A program made the position numbers and the translations under genes. A stretch of 7,748 nt of DNA, from the NCBI GenBank assembly GCA_934754735.1, contig CAKVJE010000085.1, positions 1 through 7,748 of the forward strand, in the 5' to 3' direction. Numbering within the stretch: the stretch's first letter is position 1; every line of letters starts with the position of its first letter. The stretch comes from an uncultured Candidatus Melainabacteria bacterium. GTDB taxonomy: Bacteria; Cyanobacteriota; Vampirovibrionia; Gastranaerophilales; Gastranaerophilaceae. This document shows, one piece after another, positions 1 to 5,342 of the stretch. The notes under the pieces are model-generated. The model did no database searches, was not told the DNA's origin, and saw nothing but the letters and a program-made list of their open reading frames with translations.

Positions 1-6
1 TCATAA

Positions 7-1422
7 ATGGTTTTAGAAAATCAAAATAAGAAGGGGCGGGTTTTGTTGATATACCCGCCTTCTCCTGTAATAAACAGAGAGGATAGATGCCAACAGCCGA
101 CAAAAGAATTGTTGGTTATACCTCCTCTGCCTCCGACAGATTTAATGTATTTGGCTTCTATTGCAGAATCTTGCGGATTTGAAGCTATTATTCGAGACTA
201 CAGTCAAGGTGGAGATTTTGAAGCGGATTTAAAAGAATTTCAACCGAATTATTTAGTTGCAAACATTGCAACACCTACTTTTCAATCTGATATGATGGCT
301 GTTAAACTAGCTAAAGAAATCGTTCCAAGTATTTGTACAATTGTTAAAGGCGCACCATTTTTAACTTATAACACCAATACAATTTATGAAAATCCTTTTA
401 TTGATTATGTAATTATGGGTGAAGCCGAATTAACTCTGAAAGATATTTTGGATGGTGTTCCGAATTGTGATATTCTTGGAATTTGTTATAGAGAGAATTT
501 TCAACCGGTTAAAAATGATAAGCGCCCATTTATAGAGGATTTGGATATTTTACCATTTCCTGCAAGACATTTGGTTGATAATTCAATTTATAAACGTCCT
601 GATAATGGAAAAGTACAAGCTGTAGTTAAAGTTGCTCGCGGATGTCCGTTTCATTGTTTTTTCTGCTTAGCAACTCCTGTTTCCGGCGCTAAAGTGAGAA
701 CGCGTTCTCCTGAAAACATTGTAGCTGAACTAAAAGAGTGTGTTGAAAAATACAATATCAAAAATTTTCTTTTTTGGTCAGATATTTTTAATTTTAATAG
801 AGAATGGACACTTGAACTCTGTCAAAAAATTATTGAAAGCGGATTGAAAATCACGTGGTCATCAAATACGAGAGCCGATACGATGGATGATGAGATGGCA
901 AAAATGATGTACAAATCAGGCTGTCGCCTTGTAAGTATAGGCGTTGAAAGCGGTTCACAAAAGATGCTTGACAATATTGGAAAGAAAATTACGCTTGATG
1001 ATATTCGAAATACGGTGAAAATTCTTAAAAAAAATAAGATTAAAATTTATAATTATTTTGTAATCGGACTTCCTTGGGAAACCGAAGAAACGGTTGAAGA
1101 AACAATTAAATTTGCGATTGAACTCGATAGCAATTTTATCAGTTTTTATACTGCGACTCCGCTTCCGGGAACAAAATATTTTGCTTACGCAATGCTAAAC
1201 AAACTTGTAGAAGGTAATTTAGATTTTAGAAGTGCTTACTTTGAGCCGGTAGTGCGTTCAGAACATTTGAGCAAGGAAAGAATTTTTGAACTCCATAAAC
1301 AAGCTATAAAACGTTTTTACTTACGTCCAAAATTCATCTTAAAAACACTTTTGTCTTTAAGAAGTTTTGCTGAATTTAAAAATTATTTTTTAGCAGGTGT
1401 AAATTTAATTATAAAAAAATAA
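7..1422 (+). CDS. Cobalamin-binding-domain radical SAM protein, product unknown (471 aa)
   Basis: This is a class-B-type radical SAM enzyme: an N-terminal B12-binding-like Rossmann domain followed by an AdoMet radical domain. Residues about 11-160 have the family's opening pattern (RVLLIYPPSP, then PPLPPTDLMYLASIAESCGF and GEAELTL at 138-144). The 4Fe-4S site is C213-x3-C217-x2-C220 in RGCPFHCFFC. Later radical SAM strands appear as LVSIGVESGS (308-317) and YFVIGLPWETEETVEE (350-365), with PLPGT near 385. The DxHxxG cobalamin motif is not seen, as is usual in this class. The length is normal. An in-frame TAA at 4-6 directly precedes the ATG, so the gene is complete unless it starts at a later codon; the ribosome site lies outside or at the edge of the window. 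Such proteins methylate or rearrange unreactive carbons in lipids, cofactors or natural products, and the substrate cannot be read from the sequence. The C-terminal 40 residues are basic and hydrophobic, which might mean membrane association. Confidence 0.93.
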   Translation: MVLENQNKKGRVLLIYPPSPVINREDRCQQPTKELLVIPPLPPTDLMYLASIAESCGFEAIIRDYSQGGDFEADLKEFQPNYLVANIATPTFQSDMMAVKLAKEIVPSICTIVKGAPFLTYNTNTIYENPFIDYVIMGEAELTLKDILDGVPNCDILGICYRENFQPVKNDKRPFIEDLDILPFPARHLVDNSIYKRPDNGKVQAVVKVARGCPFHCFFCLATPVSGAKVRTRSPENIVAELKECVEKYNIKNFLFWSDIFNFNREWTLELCQKIIESGLKITWSSNTRADTMDDEMAKMMYKSGCRLVSIGVESGSQKMLDNIGKKITLDDIRNTVKILKKNKIKIYNYFVIGLPWETEETVEETIKFAIELDSNFISFYTATPLPGTKYFAYAMLNKLVEGNLDFRSAYFEPVVRSEHLSKERIFELHKQAIKRFYLRPKFILKTLLSLRSFAEFKNYFLAGVNLIIKK

Positions 1423-1475
1423 AAATTTATAAAACACTTTACTCTCCTTTGTATTTCTCCTCTTGTAATTACCTC

Positions 1476-1504
1476 TTGTTTAAATTAGTATAAATAAGTA
1501 ATAG
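1476..1504 (+). promoter_or_regulatory. Possible promoter for the FAD dehydrogenase gene
   Basis: TTGTTT (1476-1481) and TAATAG (1499-1504) are 17 nt apart in the 105-nt gap before the dehydrogenase gene. A better-looking -10 element, TATAAA (1489-1494), lies inside this span but has no well-spaced -35 (TTGTAA at 1463-1468 is 20 nt away). In AT-rich DNA such matches are common by chance. No clear terminator hairpin separates the gene from the preceding radical SAM gene, so read-through is also possible. Confidence 0.25.
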
Positions 1505-1527
1505 GGTAATTTTAGGAGTTAAGAGTA

Positions 1528-2904
1528 ATGTACAATGTTGCAATTATTGGGGCAGGACCGGCAGGTATTTTTTCTGCTTTAGAAATCGTTAAATTACGTC
1601 CTGAGTGGAAAGTAGTTTTAATCGAAAAAGGACAAAAAATAGAAAAAAGAAAATGTCCGATTAGAGAAGGTTCTCCAAAATGTGTTAACTGTAAAAGATG
1701 TGGCTTGCTCTGTGGTTGGGGCGGAGCCGGAGCTTTTTCTGACGGTAAATTGACATTGACTCCAGATGTTGGCGGTCATTTAGTTGACTATATGAGTCGT
1801 GAAAAAGTTGAAGAACTTATAAATTATGCAGATAATATGTACCTTGAACATGGTGCTACAGACGAAGTTTTCGGTACAAATATGGAAGTATTCAGAGAAA
1901 TTGAACGTCAAGCAGCGCTTGCTGAATTGAAACTTGTTCATTCTCCTGTAAGACACTTGGGAACCGAAAGAAGCTTGGATGTTCTAAAACACATGCAAGA
2001 TTATTTGGATGATAAAATCACAATTTTAAATAATGTAACAGCACAATCTTTAATTGTTGAGTGTGAACAAGTAAAAGGAATCGTACTTGATAATGGCCAA
2101 ATAATTAAAGCTGAGTATACAATTATAGCTCCTGGTAGAGAAGGTGCTGATTGGCTTACACATGAATTTGCTAAGAATAAAATTGGTATGGTGAATAATG
2201 CAGTTGATGTTGGGGTTCGTGTAGAGCTTCCGGCTCCTGTTTTTGCACCATTAACAGATAAATTATATGAATCAAAATTGGTATATTATTCTCCAACTTT
2301 TGGTGATGAAGTTCGTACATTCTGTATGAATCCGAATGGAGAAGTTGTACAGGAAAATTATAACGGTATTGCAACTGTAAATGGTCATAGTTATGCGAAT
2401 ATTAAAACTAATAATACAAACTTTGCACTTTTAGTTAGCAAGAAGTTTACAGAACCGTTTAAACAACCGATTGCTTATGGTCAACATATTGCAAGTCTTG
2501 CAAATATGCTTGCCGGTGGAATTCTTGTTCAAAGATTCGGCGATTTGTTAGAAGGAAGACGCTCAACTCCGGATAGAATAAAATCAAGTATAATCACACC
2601 GACTTTGAGTTGTGCAACCCCTGGTGATTTGAGCTTAGTAATACCTTATAGACAAATGAAAAGTATTATTGAAATGTTATTTGCACTTGATAAAATTGCT
2701 CCGGGAACGGCTTCAAGATATACTCTACTTTATGGTATAGAGGTAAAATTCTATTCAGCAAGAGTAAAATTAACAGATGAACTGGAAACAGAAGGCGTTA
2801 AGAACTTATTTACAATAGGAGACGGTGCAGGAGTAACAAGAGGCTTAATTCAAGCTTCAGCATCGGGCGTTTATGTTGCTCAAACAATTTGCGCGAGAGG
2901 ATAA
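1528..2904 (+). CDS. FAD-dependent dehydrogenase, COG2509-like (458 aa)
   Basis: This is a flavoprotein of the uncharacterised NAD(P)/FAD-dependent dehydrogenase family (COG2509 type). The N-terminus is a dinucleotide-binding fold with G8-A-G10-P-A-G13 and the acidic residue E33 at the end of the second strand (VVLIEKG), expected to bind the FAD ribose. The C-terminal FAD motif is TIGDGAG at 429-435, followed by the helix LIQASASGVYVAQTI. Between them, residues 43-62 carry five cysteines (C43, C52, C55, C58, C62) just before GWGGAGAFSDGKL, a segment that could hold metal, an Fe-S cluster or redox disulphides. The start is well supported: AGGAG at 1514-1518 is 9 nt before the ATG. The length is about that of the family. 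The true substrate is not known. ilvE follows after 141 nt on the same strand, so the two may share a transcript, but nothing ties them to one pathway. Confidence 0.92.
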   Translation: MYNVAIIGAGPAGIFSALEIVKLRPEWKVVLIEKGQKIEKRKCPIREGSPKCVNCKRCGLLCGWGGAGAFSDGKLTLTPDVGGHLVDYMSREKVEELINYADNMYLEHGATDEVFGTNMEVFREIERQAALAELKLVHSPVRHLGTERSLDVLKHMQDYLDDKITILNNVTAQSLIVECEQVKGIVLDNGQIIKAEYTIIAPGREGADWLTHEFAKNKIGMVNNAVDVGVRVELPAPVFAPLTDKLYESKLVYYSPTFGDEVRTFCMNPNGEVVQENYNGIATVNGHSYANIKTNNTNFALLVSKKFTEPFKQPIAYGQHIASLANMLAGGILVQRFGDLLEGRRSTPDRIKSSIITPTLSCATPGDLSLVIPYRQMKSIIEMLFALDKIAPGTASRYTLLYGIEVKFYSARVKLTDELETEGVKNLFTIGDGAGVTRGLIQASASGVYVAQTICARG

Positions 2905-2907
2905 CAC

Positions 2908-2976
2908 CCCTTGAGGGAGAGGGAGCAATCGTTAGTGAGCTTTGCGAACTTTACGAGTGCGGGTGTGGGGTAAAGA
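2908..2976 (+). repeat. Interspersed repeat family D, copy 1 (degenerate)
   Basis: This roughly 70-bp block lies between the dehydrogenase gene and ilvE. It begins with a C/G-run motif (CCCCTTGAGGGAGAGGG) and ends in GCGGGTGTGGGG. Related blocks occur at 4790-4860 (same strand) and 5201-5278 (opposite strand). They share the end CGGGTG-GGGG, and the middle resembles CTTTGC-GAAC-TTA of the 5201 copy. The middle is strongly diverged, so homology is inferred from order and end motifs rather than from long identity. Confidence 0.5.
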
Positions 2977-2981
2977 CCGTA

Positions 2982-3016
2982 GGATGGGAGCTGTTTTATG
3001 CAAATACGTTCCCACC
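2982..3016 (+). promoter_or_regulatory. Possible stem-loop in the ilvE leader
   Basis: GG-a-TGGGAGC (2982-2991) can pair with GTTCCCACC (3008-3016). This gives a 9-bp stem with one bulged A and one G-U pair, and a 16-nt loop. It ends 17 nt before the ilvE ribosome-binding site, so it could influence translation or mRNA stability. I see no anti-terminator alternative, leader peptide rich in Leu/Ile/Val, or T-box consensus, so attenuation is not claimed. Confidence 0.3.
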
Positions 3017-3033
3017 AGAAACTAATAAATCAT

Positions 3034-3040
3034 AAGGAGG
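3034..3040 (+). promoter_or_regulatory. Ribosome-binding site that fixes the ilvE start
   Basis: A full consensus AAGGAGG lies 5 nt before ATG 3046. The longer in-frame ATG at 2998 has no such site and would place this AAGGAGG inside the gene, so 3046 is taken as the start. Confidence 0.9.
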
Positions 3041-3045
3041 ATTAC

Positions 3046-4071
3046 ATGACAAAAGATATTGATTGGGCTAATTTGGGCTTTGGATATATAAAAACAGATT
3101 ATCGTTTTGTTGCAAATTATAAAGACGGTAAATGGGATGAAGGTGCAATTATAACTGATGAAAATATCGTTATGAATGAATGCGCTTGTGTTTTACAATA
3201 TGCACAGACTTGCTTTGAAGGTATGAAAGCATATAGAACTGCAGATGGTAAAGTTGTGTGCTTTAGACCTGATTTGAATGCAAAGAGAATGGCTGATACT
3301 TGCAAAAGACTTGAAATGCCGGTTTTTCCGGAAGACAAGTTTGTAGAAGCTGTTGTTGAAGTTGTTAAAAAGAATATTGATTATGTTCCTCCGTTTGGTT
3401 CAGGTGCAGCACTTTATATCAGACCATATATGTTTGGTATAAATCCTGTAATGGGAGTTAAGCCTGCTTCTGAATACCAATTCAGAATATTTGTTTCACC
3501 GGTAGGCCCTTATTTTAAAGGCGGAGCAAAGCCTATTACGCTAAGAGTTCCTGATTTCGATAGGGCAGCTCCACACGGCACAGGTCATGTTAAAGCAGGT
3601 TTAAACTATGCAATGAGTCTTCATGCTATTGTGGATGCGCATAATCAAGGTTATAACGAAAATATGTATTTGGATTCAGCAACAAGAACTAATGTTGAAG
3701 AAACAGGCGGTGCAAATATTATTTTCGTTACTAAGGATAATACTGTTGTAACTCCAAAATCAAGTACTATTTTACCATCAATAACAAGACGTTCTTTGAT
3801 GTATGTTGCAGAACATTATTTAGGCTTAAAGGCAGAAGAACGAGTAATTCCATTTACAGAAGTTAAAGATTTTAAAGAATGTGCTTTATGTGGTACTGCA
3901 GCAATCATATCTCCGGTTGGAAAAATTGTTGATCATGGAAAAGAAATATTATTGCCGTCCGGCATGGAAAAAAGTGGTGAAATTACCCAAAAACTATATG
4001 AAACTTTGACAGGAATTCAGATGGGAGAAATTGAAGCACCTGAAGGTTGGATAAAAGTTATTCAAGAGTAA
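3046..4071 (+). CDS. ilvE: Branched-chain amino acid aminotransferase (341 aa)
   Basis: This PLP enzyme (fold type IV, aminotransferase class IV) interconverts leucine, isoleucine and valine with their 2-oxo acids, using glutamate/2-oxoglutarate, in the cytoplasm. The protein shows the type II BCAT pattern: CFEGMKAYRTADGKVVCFRP at 56-75, SGAALYIRPYMFG at 119-131, HGTGHVKAGLNYA at 177-189 with K183 as the expected Schiff-base lysine, the class IV signature around NVEETGGANIIFV (216-228) with the PLP-associated glutamate, and CGTAAIISPVG at 282-292 for the phosphate-binding turn. The length fits the family. The start at 3046 is chosen for its AAGGAGG; an upstream in-frame ATG at 2998 would add 16 residues not typical of the family. 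The gene is closed by a strong hairpin 26 nt downstream. Other ilv/leu genes are not in view. Confidence 0.96.
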   Translation: MTKDIDWANLGFGYIKTDYRFVANYKDGKWDEGAIITDENIVMNECACVLQYAQTCFEGMKAYRTADGKVVCFRPDLNAKRMADTCKRLEMPVFPEDKFVEAVVEVVKKNIDYVPPFGSGAALYIRPYMFGINPVMGVKPASEYQFRIFVSPVGPYFKGGAKPITLRVPDFDRAAPHGTGHVKAGLNYAMSLHAIVDAHNQGYNENMYLDSATRTNVEETGGANIIFVTKDNTVVTPKSSTILPSITRRSLMYVAEHYLGLKAEERVIPFTEVKDFKECALCGTAAIISPVGKIVDHGKEILLPSGMEKSGEITQKLYETLTGIQMGEIEAPEGWIKVIQE

Positions 4072-4096
4072 TTTATATAATTAGTTAAACTTTTTA

Positions 4097-4145
4097 TTAA
4101 TATACAGAAAAACGTGGCATAAAGTCACGTTTTTCTGTATATTAA
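4097..4145. terminator. Strong, probably bidirectional hairpin terminator after ilvE
   Basis: The arms at 4097-4116 and 4126-4145 are perfect reverse complements over 20 bp. The stem can extend inward by a G-U and a C-G pair to leave a 5-nt loop (ATAAA). The core ACGTG/CACGT is flanked by an A-run on the left and a T-run (TTTTT) on the right, so RNA from either direction would end in a hairpin followed by U residues. It lies 26 nt past the ilvE stop codon. Confidence 0.88.
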
Positions 4146-4241
4146 CAATAAAACAAGCAATAATTAACGTTAACACCTTTACACGAAAAAAGGCTAGAGT
4201 GAGGTAATGTCAAAATAATAATATCCTCTCCCGCCTTCGCA

Positions 4242-4277
4242 CCCTCTCCAAGTAAAATTAAAAAACGGAGAGGGGAG
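4242..4277 (+). repeat. Repeat family E, copy 1 (hairpin with 17-nt loop)
   Basis: CCCTCTCC (4242-4249) and GGAGAGGG (4267-4274) are 8-bp complementary arms around a 17-nt A-rich loop. The copy at 5078-5113 has the same arms, the same loop length and partly the same loop bases (GTA-AA---AA-AA). A separate small palindrome, GAGCGAG-A-CTCGCTC (4275-4289), abuts it and is not conserved in the second copy. Confidence 0.75.
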
Positions 4278-4337
4278 CGAGACTCGCTCGTTTGAACATT
4301 TTAGCGAACTCCCTTCCTTAGGGGGCTTCTTTTTGTT

Positions 4338-4378
4338 CCCTCCCTTGGGGGAGGGCTAGGAAGAGGGTATTATTAACA
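4338..4378 (+). repeat. Repeat family A, copy 1
   Basis: This is a hairpin CCCTCCC (4338-4344), loop TTGG, GGGAGGG (4349-4355), followed by the conserved tail CTAGGAAGAGGG and TATTATTAACA. Copies at 5148-5188 (plus) and 4874-4912 (minus) match it over about 39 nt with few differences. In this copy one G-run of the tail is reduced to GG. Confidence 0.85.
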
Positions 4379-4439
4379 TTAAAAATGTAGGGGCAGCAAG
4401 ACTTGCTTACCTAAATATTGATATTACAGACAATTACAC

Positions 4440-4468
4440 TTGAAATACATATTTTTTAATGTTAAACT
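4440..4468 (+). promoter_or_regulatory. Possible promoter for the short ORF at 4488
   Basis: TTGAAA (4440-4445) and TAAACT (4463-4468) are separated by 17 nt, five and four matches to the sigma-70 consensus. Transcription would begin close to the ribosome-binding site at 4478, giving a very short leader. The match could be chance in AT-rich DNA. Confidence 0.3.
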
Positions 4469-4487
4469 GCACACAGTAGGAGTCCCA

Positions 4488-4670
4488 ATGAAATTAGCGA
4501 GCGAAGAAGCAGTTACAAAGTTATTGTCGTCAAAAGAAATCTTGCAAATTAGAGATAAATTTTTTATTTCTAATCCAATATCTTTTGATTTGGGAAACTT
4601 CTTAAAAAAAATTCCTTCTGATATTCGTTCAGAAAGCAGATTTGGTAGCAAGTACGTGTTTATAAAATAG
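4488..4670 (+). CDS. Possible small protein or gene remnant (60 aa), unknown
   Basis: This short ORF sits inside the repeat island. ATG 4488 is preceded by AGGAG (4478-4482) at 5 nt spacing and by a plausible promoter; the frame is open further upstream to a TTG at 4440, but the ATG is better supported. The product begins MKLASEEAVTKLL and ends GSKYVFIK. It is charged, probably helical in its first half, has no cysteine, signal peptide or membrane segment, and carries SFDLGNFLKKIPSDIRSESR in the middle. I recognise no family. Its base composition is like the real genes nearby and unlike the repeats. It may be a true small gene or the remaining piece of a larger one broken up by repeat insertion. 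An overlapping minus-strand frame (4424-4651) lacks equal start signals. Confidence 0.38.
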   Translation: MKLASEEAVTKLLSSKEILQIRDKFFISNPISFDLGNFLKKIPSDIRSESRFGSKYVFIK

Positions 4671-4703
4671 TTGTTTTACGTTCGCTTCACCCTATCGAAA
4701 ATC

Positions 4704-4789
4704 CAAGACAGGTCGTAGCTGTTGGCAAAACTCTGTTGAGTCTTGCAAATGCTTTGTCTCGGACAGCAATGCCCGTGGAGCGGGGTTGC
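4704..4789 (+). other. Short structured segment, possible RNA element
   Basis: Three inverted repeats follow one another: CAAGAC (4704-4709) with GTCTTG (4740-4745); TGTC (4755-4758) with GACA (4762-4765) around TCG; and GCAAT-g-CCCG (4766-4775) with CGGGGTTGC (4781-4789), a stem with one bulge, one G-U pair and a 5-nt loop. The segment is richer in G+C than the genes and encodes no protein. I do not recognise an RNA family; it may simply be part of the repeat island. Confidence 0.25.
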
Positions 4790-4860
4790 CTCCCTTTATA
4801 AGGGGATGTCACAGTCATTCGCGAGACCTTGTCGAGCGTTATGAATGCGGGTGGGGGTTG
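4790..4860 (+). repeat. Interspersed repeat family D, copy 2
   Basis: This block starts with CCTCCCTTTATAAGGGGA and ends with GAATGCGGGTGGGGGTT. Read on the minus strand, 5201-5278 starts with CCTCCCTTTATAGGGG and ends with CGGGTGGGGG at nearly the same distance, and 2908-2976 has the same ending in diverged form. The middle is only loosely alike among the copies. Confidence 0.65.
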
Positions 4861-4873
4861 ATGAAGTTAAGAT

Positions 4874-4912
4874 TTAATAATACCCTCTCCCTTGCCCTCC
4901 CCCAAGGGAGGG
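4874..4912 (-). repeat. Repeat family A, copy 2 (reverse orientation)
   Basis: On the minus strand this reads CCCTCCC, loop TTGG, GGGAGGG, then CAAGGGAGAGGG and TATTATTAA, matching the copies at 4338 and 5148. Four G-runs on the minus strand (opposite the C-runs at 4883-4885, 4889-4891, 4895-4897 and 4899-4903) are separated by 3, 3 and 1 nt, which fits the canonical G-quadruplex pattern. Confidence 0.85.
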
Positions 4913-4943
4913 GATGCTCTAAAGACATCCAAACAAGCCTGTA

Positions 4944-5071
4944 GGTCAGGCAGTGCCTGACAAAAACTATTCTAACTTTAAACGTTTGGTTATAAATAAA
5001 AGAGTTTAAAGCAGATAATGTATTGTAATTCATTTTTCATATTTGAGAATTTTGTCAGGCACTGCCTGACC
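4944..5071. mobile_element. MITE-like 128-bp element with 22-bp inverted ends
   Basis: The left end 4944-4965 and right end 5050-5071 are perfect inverted copies over 22 bp. Each contains the 17-nt palindrome GTCAGGCA-N-TGCCTGAC (4945-4961 and 5054-5070) and AAAA/TTTT facing inward. The interior of 84 bp is AT-rich and noncoding. No transposase is encoded and no target-site duplication is evident at the edges, so the two ends could instead be two independent copies of a small palindromic repeat in opposite orientation. Confidence 0.5.
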
Positions 5072-5077
5072 TCGTTT

Positions 5078-5113
5078 CCCTCTCCATGTAGAAATGAAGA
5101 AAGGAGAGGGGAG
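5078..5113 (+). repeat. Repeat family E, copy 2
   Basis: CCCTCTCC (5078-5085) and GGAGAGGG (5103-5110) are complementary arms around a 17-nt A-rich loop, the same arms and loop length as at 4242-4274. The following bases GAG are also shared. As with copy 1, a family A repeat follows downstream on the same strand. Confidence 0.75.
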
Positions 5114-5147
5114 TGATATGCGTTAAAATAGACGTCGCCAGCATGTC

Positions 5148-5188
5148 CCCTCCCTCGGGGGAGGGTTAGGGAGAGGGTATTATTAACA
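5148..5188 (+). repeat. Repeat family A, copy 3, with G-quadruplex pattern
   Basis: The hairpin is CCCTCCC (5148-5154), loop TCGG, GGGAGGG (5159-5165), then TTAGGGAGAGGG and TATTATTAACA. G-runs at 5157-5161, 5163-5165, 5169-5171 and 5175-5177 are separated by 1, 3 and 3 nt, fitting the canonical quadruplex pattern. The hairpin and quadruplex folds use the same bases and would exclude each other. Confidence 0.85.
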
Positions 5189-5200
5189 ATCAACTCAATA

Positions 5201-5278
5201 AGCCCCCACCCGTTTTTCTAATGTTCATGCAAAGCCTTCACATTGAAAAACTACCCTCCCCCTATAAAGGGAGGGTAG
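5201..5278 (-). repeat. Interspersed repeat family D, copy 3 (reverse), with end hairpin
   Basis: On the minus strand the block runs from CTACCCTCCCTTTATAGGGG to CGGGTGGGGGCT, with the same ends and similar length as the block at 4790-4860. Its outer part is a hairpin: CTACCCTCCC (5251-5260) pairs perfectly with GGGAGGGTAG (5269-5278) around an 8-nt loop. This hairpin is 65 nt past the stop codon of the minus-strand gene and is the best candidate for its 3' end structure, though it lacks a U-run. Confidence 0.6.
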
Positions 5279-5342
5279 AATAAAAATTATTAGCATTAGC
5301 ACTTCTTCATGAGGGAGAGAATGCCGAATGTAGAAGAATGTA

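Larger units (their letters stand above)
4146..5342. other. Repeat island of about 1.2 kb between convergent genes
   Basis: Apart from one doubtful short ORF, no gene is supported here. The region is filled with G/C-run hairpin repeats of several families in both orientations, listed separately. Their order is E+A (plus), short ORF, structured segment, D (plus), A-type copy (minus), a 128-bp inverted pair, E+A-type (plus), D (minus). The blocks contrast sharply with the AT-rich genes around them. The first stretch, 4146-4241, holds only AT-rich sequence with a small palindrome TTAACGTTAA at 4164-4173. The last, 5279-5342, holds no clear element; GAGGGAGAG at 5311-5319 may be a repeat remnant. 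Confidence 0.8.

Noticed and set aside
2171..2374. Minus-strand ORF inside the FAD dehydrogenase gene
   Set aside because: It is antisense to a clearly conserved enzyme, low in complexity and without start signals; a shadow frame.
2982..3016. T-box or attenuator controlling ilvE
   Set aside because: Only one modest stem-loop is present; no T-box sequence, alternative terminator with U-run or branched-chain leader peptide could be found.
2998..3045. An upstream in-frame ATG that would lengthen ilvE by 16 residues
   Set aside because: It has no ribosome-binding site, the added residues are not typical of the family, and a consensus AAGGAGG lies 5 nt before ATG 3046.
3117..3338. Minus-strand ORF inside ilvE
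   Set aside because: It is antisense to the conserved aminotransferase coding sequence and has no independent support.
4424..4651. Minus-strand ORF overlapping the short plus-strand ORF at 4488
   Set aside because: I saw no good ribosome-binding site or promoter for it; the plus-strand frame has both, so this is treated as its shadow.
4839..5193. Two minus-strand ORFs running through the repeats
   Set aside because: Their proteins are direct translations of the hairpin repeats (for example LTLPRGRG), a usual artefact in such elements.
4242..5278. CRISPR array as an explanation for the repeated blocks
   Set aside because: The copies are few, of different families, in both orientations and irregularly spaced, with no uniform spacers and no cas genes.
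4146..5342. Insertion sequence with a decayed transposase
   Set aside because: No frame shows transposase motifs, and the repeats do not bracket a coding remnant of suitable size.
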